Shown: positions 44,723 to 54,382, counted from the first letter of the stretch. The stretch is 64,000 nucleotides of DNA from Streptomyces scabiei 87.22 (GCF_000091305.1 NC_013929.1:8804001-8868000); one strand, 5' to 3'. Notes: generated by a model from the letters alone, not told the origin. Made by a program: numbers and translations.

Positions 44723-45943
44723 TCACGGCCGAACCCCGGCCGTCGCCGGATCGTCCAGCACGGCCCGCACCACCGAGTGGGCCGCGCCCAGCAGCGGTCC
44801 GTCGGACCCCAGCCGGGACACGGTCACGGCGCATGCCGGACCCGCCGTCCGGCGTGCCAACTCCCGCTCCAGCGAGGGCAGCAGCCAGGGAGCGAGCGCG
44901 GCCAGGGCGCCGCCGAGCACCACGGTCTCGGGGTCCAGGAGGTTGACCGCGCCGGTCAGCGCGATGCCGAGTGCCGTACCGGCGCCGCGCAGGGCCCGGT
45001 GCACCTCCTTGTCACCGGCCGCGGCCCGTTCCGCGAGGAACTCCACACGGTGCTCCGCCGGTTCCAGGCCCGCCGCACGCAGTACGGCCTCCTCACCGGC
45101 GTACTGCTCCAGGCAGCCGCGTCCGCCGCAAGCGCAGGCGGGGCCCTCCGGGCGGACCGGAACATGTCCCAGCTCGCCCGCGAAACCGCGCGTGCCGCGG
45201 AGCAGCCGGCCGTCCACGACGACCGCGCCGCCGATGCCGATCTCCGCGGAGACGTGCAGGAAGTCCGGCGGGGTGCCGTCGCCGAGCCAGAGTTCCGCGA
45301 GGCCGCCGAAGTTCGCCTCGTTGTCCACGGTCACCGGCAGACCGCCGGGCAGGCCGCCGGGCAACAGGGCGCCCAGGTCCGTGTCGTGCCAGTCGAGGTT
45401 GGGGGCGCGGACCACCGTCCGGGCGTCGCTCGCCACCAGCCCGGGCACGGCGACCGCGAGTCCGGCGGGCCACAGGCCCTCGCTCTCCGCCTCGGCGACG
45501 ACCTGCCGGACCAGCCGGGTGAGGTCGTCGACGACCGGCTCCGGGGACCGGCCCCGGTTGGTGCCCTGGCGCACCGCGCGGGCCCGCACCTCCCCGCGCA
45601 GGTCCACGGCGCAGACCGCCAGGTGGTCGACCCCGATCTCCGCGCCGATCCCGGCGGGGCCGCGCCCGCTGAGCGCGAGTGCCGAACCGGGTCGCCCGAC
45701 CCGGCCGGGGCGCTCCGGGCCCAGTTCCTCCAGCAGTCCCGAGCGGATCAGCTCGTCCACGAGGGTGGACACGGCGGCCCGGGTCAGACCGATGCGGGAG
45801 GCGACCGCGGCGCGGGACAGCGGTCCCTCGGCGTTGACCGCATGCAGCACCCGGGCGAGGTTGCGGCGGCGCATGCCCTGCTGGTTGTCGGGCAGGCGGC
45901 GCCCGGAGCCGCCCGCGTGGGTGTCGTGCAGTGGTGCGGTCAT
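44723..45943 (-). CDS. xylR: ROK family repressor of the xylose genes
   Basis: 406 aa, ATG at 45943 with GGGGGAGG. N-terminal MarR-like HTH (about 20-75: NLARVLHAVNAEGPLSRAAV, ASRIGLTRAAVSTLVDEL). The ROK sugar-kinase-like domain has the zinc motif CACGGRGCLE and the glucokinase-type signature around GIGGAVVVDGRLLRGTRGFAGE (split here as two blocks: GIGGAVVVDG, LLRGTRGFAGELGH). It lies downstream of xylB on the same strand, opposite xylA, the usual order for xylose-responsive ROK regulators. It probably represses xylA and xylB in the absence of xylose; a shared motif occurs at its own leader and in the xylA-xylB region. Confidence 0.9.
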   Translation of the reverse strand: MTAPLHDTHAGGSGRRLPDNQQGMRRRNLARVLHAVNAEGPLSRAAVASRIGLTRAAVSTLVDELIRSGLLEELGPERPGRVGRPGSALALSGRGPAGIGAEIGVDHLAVCAVDLRGEVRARAVRQGTNRGRSPEPVVDDLTRLVRQVVAEAESEGLWPAGLAVAVPGLVASDARTVVRAPNLDWHDTDLGALLPGGLPGGLPVTVDNEANFGGLAELWLGDGTPPDFLHVSAEIGIGGAVVVDGRLLRGTRGFAGELGHVPVRPEGPACACGGRGCLEQYAGEEAVLRAAGLEPAEHRVEFLAERAAAGDKEVHRALRGAGTALGIALTGAVNLLDPETVVLGGALAALAPWLLPSLERELARRTAGPACAVTVSRLGSDGPLLGAAHSVVRAVLDDPATAGVRP

Positions 45944-45990
45944 GCCTCCCCCGGATCCCGTCGGTGTGTCCTGGTGGGCGTTCTGCAGAT

Positions 45991-46005
45991 CATGACGGAA
46001 TCGTA
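45991..46005. promoter_or_regulatory. Possible second ROK operator half-site before xylR
   Basis: CATGACGGAATCGTA in the xylB-xylR gap resembles CATGACGAAATAGTC in the xylA-xylB divergent region (12 of 15 identical). A shared repressor motif would allow autoregulation. Confidence 0.45.
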
Positions 46006-46034
46006 TTTTCCCACGTCGGACACGCGCGCTGCGC

Positions 46035-47480
46035 TCAGCGGCCGCCCGTCCCGCGCTCCAGCAGCGGCGCCGCGTCGGACAGTACCCCGGAGATCCTGGC
46101 CAGCGTCTCCTCGTCCCGCTCCACGGCCTCCAGCACCGGCCCCCTCGCCGTGTCCCAGCGGCGGGCGACCGCGGCCGGGTCCTCGCCGGTGAGCAGCCCG
46201 GCCGCCTGCGCGGCGGCGCCCAGGGCGACCAGTTCCCTCGCCTCGGGGACCTGAACGGCACGCCCCGACAGGCGACGCACGGTCTGCTGCCAGGCCGTGC
46301 CCCGCGCGCCGCCGCCGATGAGCAGCAACGGCACGGAGGTGTCCGCGTCGGCGTCGAGGACCAGGTCGAGGGCGCCCAGCAGCGAATGGACGGCCCCGTC
46401 GTAGGCGGCCTGCAGCAGCTGGCCGCCGGTGGTGTCGTGGCGCAGTCCGTGCAGCAGTCCCGCGGCGTGCGGCAGGGCCGGGGTGCGTTCGCCGTCCAGG
46501 TAGGGCAGGAGGGTGGCGGTCGTACCGGGCTCCACGGCCTCGCGGTCCAGGTGCAGCAGGGCGGCGATCCGGTCGACGGCCTGGGTGCAGTTCAGGGTGC
46601 AGGCCAGGGGCAGCCAGTCCCCGCGCGCGTCGGCGAAGCCCGCCACCGTGCCGGTCGGGTCCGCGGGGCGGTGCCGGGAGACGGCGTACACCGTGCCTGA
46701 GGTGCCGAGGCTCAGCACCGGGGTGCCGGGGCGCAGCCCGAGCCCCAGCGCGGCGGCCGCGTTGTCGCCCGTACCGGCGGCGACCAGGGTGCCCTTGGCG
46801 AACGGCAGATCGTGCGTGTCCCGCACGGTCCCGGCGACCTCGCCGGGCCGGACCACACGGGGCAGCAGCGCCGGGTCCAGCCCCACACGGTCGAGGACCT
46901 CCGGGTCGTACGCCTCGGTCGCCGACGCCCACCAGCCGGTGCCGGAGGCGTCGCCGCGGTCGGTCGTGCCCTGGCCGGTGAGGCGCTCGGTGAGATAGTC
47001 GTGCGGCAGGCGCACGGCGGCGGTCGCGCGGACCGCCTCGGGCTCGTTCTCGGCCAGCCAGGCCCACTTGGTGACGGTGAAGGACGGTCCCGGAACGCTT
47101 CCGGCGCGTTCCGCCCAGGCCTTCGCGCCGCCCAGTTCCTCCAGCAGGCCGGCGGCCTGGGGCGCCGAGCGCACGTCGTTCCACAGCAGCGCGGGCCTGA
47201 CCGGCTCGCCCCGGGCGTCGAGGGTGACGAGGCCGTGCTGCTGGCCGCCGACGGACACCGCCGCAGCCTCCCGCGCCGCCTCCCCGCACTGGTGCAGCGC
47301 CTCGTGCAGGGCGTCCCACCACTGGCGGGGATCGCTCTCCCGGCCCGCGCCGGAGGACACGGTGTGCGGTGCCTGCCCGCTCGCCACCACGCGTCCCGTC
47401 GACGCGTCGACGACCAGGGCCTTGGTGGACTGTGTGGACGAGTCCACTCCGACGACGAGCGGACCCTCGGCTGCTGACAT
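46035..47480 (-). CDS. xylB: Xylulokinase
   Basis: 481 aa from ATG 47480 (GAGGGAGA upstream); the frame beyond is the xylA-xylB promoter. FGGY kinase fold: VVGVDSSTQSTKALVVD (phosphate-1), GGQQHGLV, ALLWNDVRS, GDNAAAALG, LSLGTSGTVYA and the C-terminal GGGARGTAWQQ. It phosphorylates D-xylulose with ATP to give xylulose-5-phosphate for the pentose phosphate pathway. Divergent from xylA with the ROK gene downstream. Confidence 0.95.
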   Translation of the reverse strand: MSAAEGPLVVGVDSSTQSTKALVVDASTGRVVASGQAPHTVSSGAGRESDPRQWWDALHEALHQCGEAAREAAAVSVGGQQHGLVTLDARGEPVRPALLWNDVRSAPQAAGLLEELGGAKAWAERAGSVPGPSFTVTKWAWLAENEPEAVRATAAVRLPHDYLTERLTGQGTTDRGDASGTGWWASATEAYDPEVLDRVGLDPALLPRVVRPGEVAGTVRDTHDLPFAKGTLVAAGTGDNAAAALGLGLRPGTPVLSLGTSGTVYAVSRHRPADPTGTVAGFADARGDWLPLACTLNCTQAVDRIAALLHLDREAVEPGTTATLLPYLDGERTPALPHAAGLLHGLRHDTTGGQLLQAAYDGAVHSLLGALDLVLDADADTSVPLLLIGGGARGTAWQQTVRRLSGRAVQVPEARELVALGAAAQAAGLLTGEDPAAVARRWDTARGPVLEAVERDEETLARISGVLSDAAPLLERGTGGR

Positions 47481-47574
47481 CGGGCTCTCCCTCTCACACG
47501 GCTCGTGATGGGCCGCTGACGCGGCCGGCGCCTCTGCCGGGCGACATCTTGCCTTCCCGGAGACACGTCCGCAT

Positions 47575-47605
47575 ACTAATTTGTAAATCGCCATGACGAA
47601 ATAGT
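47575..47605. promoter_or_regulatory. xylA-xylB divergent operator (predicted ROK binding site)
   Basis: Inverted arms ACTAATTTGT (47575-47584) and ACGAAATAGT (47596-47605) match at 8 of 10 positions and are separated by 11 bp. This is the only AT-rich patch in the region. It lies 21 bp from the xylA ATG and about 95 bp from the xylB start. Confidence 0.6.
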
Positions 47606-47626
47606 CGGAGCGCAAGGAGCCGCGGC

Positions 47627-48793
47627 ATGAACTACCAGCCCACCCCCGACGACAGGTTCACCTTCGGCCTGTGGACCGTCGGCTGGCAGGGAAGGGACCC
47701 GTTCGGCGACGCCACCCGGCGCGCCCTCGACCCGGTCGAGACGGTGCAGCGCCTGGCCGACCTCGGCGCCTACGGAGTCACCTTCCACGACGACGACCTG
47801 ATCCCCTTCGGATCCTCGGACGGCGAACGCGAGGAGCACGTCAAGCGCTTCCGCGCCGCCCTGGACGCCACCGGTATGACCGTGCCGATGGCGACCACCA
47901 ACCTCTTCACGCACCCCGTCTTCAAGGACGGCGCGTTCACCGCCAACGACCGCGACGTGCGCCGTTACGCGCTGCGCAAGACCATCCGCAACATCGACCT
48001 GGCGGTCGAGCTGGGTGCCAAGATCTACGTCGCCTGGGGCGGCCGTGAGGGCGCCGAGTCCGGCGCCGCCAAGGACGTGCGGGACGCGCTCGACCGCATG
48101 AAGGAGGCCTTCGACCTCCTCGGCGAGTACGTGACCTCCCAGGGCTACGACCTGAAGTTCGCGATCGAGCCCAAGCCCAACGAGCCGCGTGGCGACATCC
48201 TGCTCCCCACGGTCGGCCACGCTCTCGCCTTCATCGAGCGCCTGGAGCGCCCGGAGCTGTACGGCGTGAACCCCGAGGTCGGCCACGAGCAGATGGCCGG
48301 TCTGAACTTCCCGCACGGCATCGCCCAGGCGCTCTGGGCGGGCAAGCTCTTCCACATCGACCTCAACGGCCAGTCCGGCATCAAGTACGACCAGGACCTC
48401 CGCTTCGGCGCGGGCGACCTGCGCTCCGCCTTCTGGCTGGTCGACCTGCTGGAGTCCGCCGGGTACGCGGGCCCCAAGCACTTCGACTTCAAGCCGCCGC
48501 GTACCGAGGACTTCGACGGTGTCTGGGCGTCGGCCGCGGGCTGCATGCGCAACTACCTGATCCTCAAGGAGCGTGCGGCCGCCTTCCGTGCGGACCCGGC
48601 GGTCCAGGAGGCACTGCGCGCCGCGCGCCTGGACCAGCTGGCCCAGGCGACGGCCGCCGACGGCCTGCAGGCCCTGCTCGCCGACCGTACGGCCTTCGAG
48701 GAGTTCGACGCCGAGGCCGCCGCCGCGCGCGGCATGGCCTTCGAGCAGCTCGACCAGCTGGCCATGGACCACCTGCTGGGTGCCCGGGGCTGA
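47627..48793 (+). CDS. xylA: Xylose isomerase
   Basis: 388 aa, the standard length for the Streptomyces class I enzyme; ATG 47627 with AAGGAG. Catalytic His in VTFHDDDLIPFG, then ATTNLFTHPVFKDGAFTAND, WGGREG, metal-binding AIEPKPNEPRGD and VGHEQMAGLNF, and HFDFKPPRTED. Interconverts D-xylose and D-xylulose using two Mg2+/Mn2+ ions. Controlled with xylB by the ROK protein from the shared promoter region. Confidence 0.97.
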   Translation: MNYQPTPDDRFTFGLWTVGWQGRDPFGDATRRALDPVETVQRLADLGAYGVTFHDDDLIPFGSSDGEREEHVKRFRAALDATGMTVPMATTNLFTHPVFKDGAFTANDRDVRRYALRKTIRNIDLAVELGAKIYVAWGGREGAESGAAKDVRDALDRMKEAFDLLGEYVTSQGYDLKFAIEPKPNEPRGDILLPTVGHALAFIERLERPELYGVNPEVGHEQMAGLNFPHGIAQALWAGKLFHIDLNGQSGIKYDQDLRFGAGDLRSAFWLVDLLESAGYAGPKHFDFKPPRTEDFDGVWASAAGCMRNYLILKERAAAFRADPAVQEALRAARLDQLAQATAADGLQALLADRTAFEEFDAEAAAARGMAFEQLDQLAMDHLLGARG

Positions 48794-48803
48794 GCACGCG
48801 CGT

Positions 48804-48841
48804 GGGAGGCCCTGTCCGCCGCCGCGTGACAGCCGCCTCCC
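48804..48841 (+). terminator. Hairpin after xylA
   Basis: GGGAGG (48804-48809) pairs with CCTCCC (48836-48841), with an inner CTGTC/GACAG pair, starting 11 bp past the xylA stop. A two-part stem without T-tract, typical for Streptomyces. Confidence 0.6.
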
Positions 48842-48997
48842 GCCGCTCCGGCCGGCCTTCGCAGCAGTGTCCTTTCGGGTCCTGTTCGGTCGCTTCCCGC
48901 ACGGAATTCTCCGGAACCATGCGCTTCACGGCATGAATTGGCAGCAACTTCCCGATATGGGGCGCGACTTGGCCGTCCGACGGCGACTCTGGTCGGT

Positions 48998-49555
48998 ATG
49001 GGCATGCCGCCGACACCGTCGCAGCCGCCGGAGAACACCACACCCCCCGACCACGGTGCCGGACCCCCTGCAGGGGGCTTCGGACCACCGCCGGGCCATC
49101 CGACCGGGGGACACACACCACCGCCCGGGGCCTTCGGGCCCCCTGCACAGGGCGGTGCCCTGCCTCCCTGGGGGCAGGGTGGTGGCTGCCAGCCCCCGAG
49201 TCAGGGCGGGGGCTGGCAGCCACCCGGTCCGCCCGGCGGACCTCCTCCTCTTCGCCGACGCACGGTGACCCTCGTCGTGGCGGCCGTGATCATCGCCTTG
49301 GGCGCGATCGTCGCCGCCGTTCTCGCGGTCTCCGGTGGCGAGGGATCACCGGACGATGGGGAGCAGGGCGGAACCGTCGGCCGTACGGGCCGTTCGCCCA
49401 CCCCGACTCCGTCGCTGAGCCTCCCCTCGCAACTGCCCAGCGACCTACCGACGCTTCCCTCCGGCTTCCCGAGCGACCTGCCCAGCGAGTTCCCGAGCGA
49501 GCTTCCCGGCGACCTCGGCTCGCTCCTTCCCGACCAGGTCGGCGACATCGGGTGA
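48998..49555 (+). CDS. Proline-rich single-pass membrane protein
   Basis: 185 aa from ATG 48998 (in-frame ATG at 49004 also possible). The first ~85 residues are a low-complexity Pro/Gly/Gln cytoplasmic tail (GGFGPPPGHPTGG, PPAQGG, QGGGWQPPGPP). Then comes RRR, one membrane helix (about 89-111, VTLVVAAVIIALGAIVAAVLAV), and an extracellular Ser/Pro-rich tail with repeated (L/F)PS(D/E)LP units. A common actinobacterial layout of unknown function. No enzymatic domain. Confidence 0.75.
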   Translation: MGMPPTPSQPPENTTPPDHGAGPPAGGFGPPPGHPTGGHTPPPGAFGPPAQGGALPPWGQGGGCQPPSQGGGWQPPGPPGGPPPLRRRTVTLVVAAVIIALGAIVAAVLAVSGGEGSPDDGEQGGTVGRTGRSPTPTPSLSLPSQLPSDLPTLPSGFPSDLPSEFPSELPGDLGSLLPDQVGDIG

Positions 49556-49720
49556 GCGGGAACCGCCGGGCCGCGAGCCGGACTTCGCCCGACTCGCAGA
49601 GACTTCGCCGCGCTCGCAGCCAGGGCCCCCTCGGGCGCCGGGTGCCACCCAGGGCGCGCGCCCGCCGACAGTTGGGTACGCGCGTGGACGACGCCCGGGC
49701 CGCTCGACCGCCCGGGACCG

Positions 49721-51037
49721 TCAGCCGTCGGTCCCGGCTCCGGCCGAGGTCCGTACGGCTGCCAGCGCCGTCGCCGGATCGTGCGACGCCGGTCCCGCTG
49801 GCACCCACCGCCCCCGCTCCTTGCCGTAGGGCCACCAGCGGCCGTCCCGGCTCAGCCGTAGCTGGGCCGAGCCGCCGATCACGGTCCAGCGGTTGTGCAC
49901 GGACCGCAACGCGGGCCGCTCGTCCTCGTCCCAGGCCGCCGCCAGAGCGCCACGCGCGCGTGCGAGCGATTCCGCCGGTACGTGCCACTCCTCCTCCAGG
50001 ACGGCGAGTCCGGCGGCGCCGCCGGACCGCCAGGCGCGCACCGCGATGTCCAGCCCGTCCCGGCCCCGCCCGAATTCTGCGCCGAGCCGCGCGGTGACAC
50101 CCGGGCTTGGATCGCCGGAGGCCAGCCGCACCACGTCCTGACGGACGGTCGACTCCTCCTCCAGGGGCTGCCACTCATGACCGGGCCGGAGGGCCTCGGC
50201 CAGCATCGTGCGGGCCTGACGGGCCGTCTGCGCCGCCAGGAACTGCAGCGCGGCCGGGTCCACCCCGGGGGCGGGCGGGACCTCGGTGTCCAGGGAGGCC
50301 GGCAGGCCCGGACCGACCGGCAGCACCGGCGGCTCCGGCAACGGCGGAAGGATCGCGCCCGCCGCGAACGCCTCGGCGGCGTCCAGCCCGTCCCGGCGAC
50401 CTCCCCGAAGGTGTTCCGCGGCCACCTGCCCGGCCGCCGTCCGCCCGTCCGCCACCGGGCTGCTGCCGCGCACCTGCAGCTCGTCCAGGAGCGCACGCTC
50501 GGCGCGCCCCCGCATCAGCAGCAGGACGAACGGGTCCCGGTCCAGCAGCCGGGCCACCTGGTAGCAGAGGGCCGCGGTGTGACCGCAGTGGTCCCAGGCC
50601 CCGCAGGCGCACTCCGCCTCCAGATCACCGAGGCCGGGCAGAAGTTCGACTCCGGCGGTCGCGGCGTCCTCGACCAGGTGCGGTGGCATCTCACGGTCGA
50701 GCAGGGCCGCGACGTGCCCGGCCCGCTCCACCGCCATGCCCACGAAGCGATTCCACTGATCGTCGGTCAGCTCCTGCAGCAGCACATCGGCGCGGTGAGC
50801 GGTGCCGTCGAGGTCCTGGACGACGGCGGTGACCCGCCCGGGGCGCACCGAGACCGCGCCCACCGCCCCCGCGCGCGCCAGTCTGCGCCCCGCCTTCAGC
50901 TGCTGCCCGTCCAGAGCGGCGTCCTCGAGCGCCGTCAACCAGGTCCGTCCCCACCACGTCCGCGCCAGAGCCCGTCCGGGCGCGGGGGCGGGCAAGGTGA
51001 ACGTGCGCTCGTCGTCGTGTCCCCGGCGTCGCGTCAT
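49721..51037 (-). CDS. SWIM zinc finger protein
   Basis: 438 aa; the ATG at 51037 overlaps the helicase stop (ATGA) and follows GGGGGGA. Starts TRTWWGRTWLTALEDAALDG as in the family. The SWIM motif CxCx(n)CxH is CACGAWDHCGH (about residues 147-157). The rest is helical and ends in a Trp-rich segment (RWWPYGKERGRW). SWIM proteins partner SNF2-type ATPases in actinobacteria, probably binding DNA or proteins. The much longer open frame continuing to 53413 is a shadow of the helicase gene. Confidence 0.92.
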   Translation of the reverse strand: MTRRRGHDDERTFTLPAPAPGRALARTWWGRTWLTALEDAALDGQQLKAGRRLARAGAVGAVSVRPGRVTAVVQDLDGTAHRADVLLQELTDDQWNRFVGMAVERAGHVAALLDREMPPHLVEDAATAGVELLPGLGDLEAECACGAWDHCGHTAALCYQVARLLDRDPFVLLLMRGRAERALLDELQVRGSSPVADGRTAAGQVAAEHLRGGRRDGLDAAEAFAAGAILPPLPEPPVLPVGPGLPASLDTEVPPAPGVDPAALQFLAAQTARQARTMLAEALRPGHEWQPLEEESTVRQDVVRLASGDPSPGVTARLGAEFGRGRDGLDIAVRAWRSGGAAGLAVLEEEWHVPAESLARARGALAAAWDEDERPALRSVHNRWTVIGGSAQLRLSRDGRWWPYGKERGRWVPAGPASHDPATALAAVRTSAGAGTDG

Positions 51038-53880
51038 CGTGTGTCCCCCCGAAGTTCCACCAGGTCGGCCAGTTCGGCGTCGGACAGCTCGGTGAGCGCA
51101 GTGTCGCCGCCGCCCAGCACCGCGTCGGCCAGCTTCCGCTTGCTCAGCAGCATGTCCGCGATGCGGTCCTCGATCGTCCCCTCCGCGATCAGCCGGTGCA
51201 CCTGCACCGGACGGGTCTGCCCGATGCGGTACGCCCGGTCGGTGGCCTGCGCCTCGACGGCCGGATTCCACCAGCGGTCGTAGTGCACGACATGTTCGGC
51301 GCGGGTCAGGTTCAGCCCCGTGCCCGCGGCCTTCAACGACAGCAGGAAGACCGGTACCTCGCCGGCCTGGAACCGTTCGACCATCGACTCGCGCTCGGTC
51401 ACCGGCGTCCCGCCGTGCAGGAACAACGTGGGTACGCCGCGCGCCGCCAGATGACGTTCCAGAAGTCGCGCCATGCGCACGTACTGCGTGAAGACCAGGA
51501 CGCCGGCCCCCTCGGAGAGGATGGTGTCCAGCAGTTCGTCCAGCAGTTCCGTCTTCCCGGATCTGCCCGGGACGCGCGGCCGTTCCTCCTTGAGGTACTG
51601 GGCGGGGTGGTTGCAGATCTGCTTCAGCCCGGTCAGCAGCTTCATGATCAGGCCGCGCCGTTCCATGCCGTCGGCGCGGGCGATCTCCGCCATGGTCTCG
51701 CGGACCAACGCCTCGTAGAGCCCCGCCTGTTCCCTGGTGAGGGACACGGCCAGGTCCGTCTCGGTCTTCGGCGGGAGTTCCGGCGCGATGCCCGGGTCCG
51801 ACTTGCGGCGGCGCAGCAGGAACGGCCGAACGAGACGGGTGAGCCGTTCGGCGGCGACGGGGTCCCGGCCGCCCTCCACGGCATCCGCGTAGCGGGAACG
51901 GAAGGTGCCGAGCGTGCCGAGGAGGCCCGGAGTGGTCCAGTCGAGGATCGCCCACAGTTCGGACAGGTTGTTCTCCACCGGAGTGCCGGTGAGTGCCACG
52001 CGCGCGCGTGCCCCGATCGTGCGCAGTTCCTTCGCCGTGGCCGAGCCGGGGTTCTTCACGTGCTGGGCCTCGTCCGCCACGACCATGCCCCAGGTCACGC
52101 CGGCGAGGTGCGGCGCGTCGAGCCGCATCGTGCCGTACGTGGTGAGGACGAACTCCCCGTCGCCGAGACCGTCCAGGCGGCGCGAGGGTCCGTGGAAGCG
52201 GCGCACCGGCACATCGGGGGCGAACTTCTCGATCTCGCGCTGCCAGTTGCCCATCAGCGAGGCCGGACAGACCACGAGGGTGGGTCCCGCGGACGCCGCG
52301 TCCGCCTGACGGTGCAGATGCAGGGCGATCAGCGTGATGGTCTTGCCGAGGCCCATGTCGTCGGCGAGACAGCCGCCGAGGCCCACGGAGGTCGTCCGGG
52401 CCAGCCAGTCGAGACCGCGCAGCTGGTAGTCCCGCAGGACGGCCGCCAGAGCGGACGGCTGCCCGACCGGCTCGTGCCCCTCGGGATCCGACAGCTGTTC
52501 CCCGAGCGTCGCCAGCCACCCCGTGGCCTGCACCTCGACCATCCGGCCGTCGACCTCCGCGGAGCCCGTCAGCGCCGCGCCGAGGGCGTCGACGGGCGAC
52601 ACCTTGCGGTCCCGCTGAGCACGCGCGCGGAGGATCTCCTCCGGGTCCACCAGCACCCACCGGTCGCGCAGCCGCACCATGGGCCGGTTCGCCTCCGCGA
52701 GTCGGTCCAGCTCCTGCCGGGTGAGCCGCTGGTCGCCGAGGGCGAACCGCCAGTCGAAGGCGAGGAGCGCGTCGGAGGACAGATACGCCGGTGCGGCCGA
52801 CCTGCCTCGCGCGGAGCCCTGCTCCTCGTCCGGCGGGCCGACGACCGCCCGGGCGGTCAGGCCGCGTGCCACCTGCTTCGGCCAGTGCACATCGACACCG
52901 GCCGCCGCCAGCAGGCGGGCGCCCTCCCCGAGCAGCTCGACGACCTCCTCGTCGGCGAGTTCCACGGCGTCCGGCACGGCTGCGGCCAGCAGCGGCGCGA
53001 GCGGCGCCCAGGCGCGGGCCGCACGGCGCAGCGCCAGCAGGGCGTCCGTCCGCGCACGGGGCCCGAAGGGCCCGGCGGCGGCCCACACGACGGAGGCGTC
53101 GGCGACGAGTGCCGGGTCGTCCACGCTGTGCACCTGCGGGACGGCGCGGAACGTAGGTGGCGCATCGCCCGGATCGTCGGCCCCGGCCGAGGTGAGGCCG
53201 GAGACCTCGACGCGCAGCGAGACGCGGACGCCCGCGTCGTGTCCGGCGGCGACATCCGCGGCCCAGTCTCGTTGCTCGGGGATGTGCCGGGGCTCCTGCG
53301 CGGCGAAGGCGGGGCCGCCCGCCGCGATGGCGGCCGCGGGGGAGCGGGGGAGCGTGTCCACGACGGCGTCGAGGAAGGCGCGCAGCAGCCGCTCCGGATC
53401 GGGCAGTCGCCACGGTTCGCCGTCGCCGACGGGTACCGCGTGTGCCTCGGGCGGCATCGCGGCGGCCATTTCCCTCACCCGGTCCAGATCCTCCGCCCGC
53501 AGGGGGCCCGCCCGCCAGGCGTCATGGCCGCCTTGGGTGACACCGGGCAACAGCAGTCCGCGCGCGGCGAACTGGAGCGCCAGCAAGCAGGCCGCGCCCC
53601 AGAACGCCGTCGTCCGGTCGGCGTCCGCCGAGGCACGCGCGCGGGTCAGCAGCGGGAGTGCGGCGCGCACCGGCAACGACACAGCGGGCACCGTGACCTG
53701 CCCGACGCCGTCGTCGCCGGGCAGCACGACGGTCAGCTCGTCGGGAGAGCCGTGCGGCAGCGGGGGCGGCGCCGAGCCGTCCGCCCGCCAGAAGACCACC
53801 CGGCCGGTGCGGGCCGGGTCCGCCGCCACGAAGACGGCGTGACAGTGGGCCGGGACCGAAATCGCGGAGGGGGTTGCCAT
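51034..53880 (-). CDS. SNF2/RapA-family DEAD-like helicase
   Basis: 948 aa from ATG 53880; a GTG at 53895 is an equally possible start. The N-terminal ~430 residues are the SNF2-associated (DUF3670-like) region. The ATPase core follows with motif I DMGLGKT, Ia ALHLHR, II DEAQH (the usual form is DEAH), III LTGTPVENN, V LKAAGTGLNL and VI QATDRAYRIGQ. An ATP-dependent DNA translocase, co-transcribed with the SWIM gene. Cellular role probably DNA repair or nucleoprotein remodelling. Confidence 0.94.
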   Translation of the reverse strand: MATPSAISVPAHCHAVFVAADPARTGRVVFWRADGSAPPPLPHGSPDELTVVLPGDDGVGQVTVPAVSLPVRAALPLLTRARASADADRTTAFWGAACLLALQFAARGLLLPGVTQGGHDAWRAGPLRAEDLDRVREMAAAMPPEAHAVPVGDGEPWRLPDPERLLRAFLDAVVDTLPRSPAAAIAAGGPAFAAQEPRHIPEQRDWAADVAAGHDAGVRVSLRVEVSGLTSAGADDPGDAPPTFRAVPQVHSVDDPALVADASVVWAAAGPFGPRARTDALLALRRAARAWAPLAPLLAAAVPDAVELADEEVVELLGEGARLLAAAGVDVHWPKQVARGLTARAVVGPPDEEQGSARGRSAAPAYLSSDALLAFDWRFALGDQRLTRQELDRLAEANRPMVRLRDRWVLVDPEEILRARAQRDRKVSPVDALGAALTGSAEVDGRMVEVQATGWLATLGEQLSDPEGHEPVGQPSALAAVLRDYQLRGLDWLARTTSVGLGGCLADDMGLGKTITLIALHLHRQADAASAGPTLVVCPASLMGNWQREIEKFAPDVPVRRFHGPSRRLDGLGDGEFVLTTYGTMRLDAPHLAGVTWGMVVADEAQHVKNPGSATAKELRTIGARARVALTGTPVENNLSELWAILDWTTPGLLGTLGTFRSRYADAVEGGRDPVAAERLTRLVRPFLLRRRKSDPGIAPELPPKTETDLAVSLTREQAGLYEALVRETMAEIARADGMERRGLIMKLLTGLKQICNHPAQYLKEERPRVPGRSGKTELLDELLDTILSEGAGVLVFTQYVRMARLLERHLAARGVPTLFLHGGTPVTERESMVERFQAGEVPVFLLSLKAAGTGLNLTRAEHVVHYDRWWNPAVEAQATDRAYRIGQTRPVQVHRLIAEGTIEDRIADMLLSKRKLADAVLGGGDTALTELSDAELADLVELRGDTR

Positions 53881-53983
53881 GAGCTTCGTCGGCACAGGGA
53901 TTCGAGACTCCTCAAATTTGACTACCGCAGCCAGAATTGCCGAGGGTACATCGCCTCACACTCCAGACCGCCCTCGAGAGAGA

Positions 53984-53997
53984 GTGATGTGGGTCAC
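53984..53997. promoter_or_regulatory. Candidate Crp-type site in the helicase/small membrane protein divergent region
   Basis: GTGATGTGGGTCAC fits the Streptomyces Crp consensus GTG(N)6GNCAC, and is extended symmetrically as AGTGA...TCACT. It lies between the divergent SNF2 and 62-aa genes. A single site, unsupported by other evidence. Confidence 0.4.
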
Positions 53998-54141
53998 TTT
54001 TCCCGCGCTGTGTCGGGGGCATCTCAGGGTTGTACGGGGGTTCGACTCAGGGACGCGTCAGGGTCGTGGTCCGGAACCGCCGGGACTCCGCTCCCGTTTT
54101 CAGGACAGAGAGCGGCAGTGGCCGCGAAGGAGGCGACGCAG

Positions 54142-54330
54142 ATGTCGAAGAGTACGAAGATCGTCGCGGGGGGTGCGGCAATCGGGATCGTCCTGCTGAT
54201 CCTTCTGCCCTTCCCCTTCTGGGCCAATCTCCTGATAGTCCTGGGGATTCCCACGGCCGCGTACCTCGCGCTGGACCCCTCACAGCGGCGCAGGCTGCGT
54301 CGGGTCGGCCGCAAGGAACTCGGCCGGTGA
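54142..54330 (+). CDS. Small membrane protein
   Basis: 62 aa, ATG 54142 with AAGGAGG eight bases upstream. Two adjacent hydrophobic stretches (about residues 8-24 and 26-42), then a strongly basic tail (SQRRRLRRVGRKELGR), probably cytoplasmic. No known function; the excellent ribosome binding site and composition support a real gene. Confidence 0.75.
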   Translation: MSKSTKIVAGGAAIGIVLLILLPFPFWANLLIVLGIPTAAYLALDPSQRRRLRRVGRKELGR

Positions 54331-54382
54331 GTCACCGCCGGCCCGGTGCGCGAGGGCGTGCGGGCCGGCGGAACGCCGAAGA

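Noticed and set aside
51038..53413. Upstream extension of the SWIM gene to a 1230-aa protein
   Set aside because: The extension is an out-of-frame reading of the SNF2 helicase gene; the SWIM start at 51037 has a binding site and overlaps the helicase stop.
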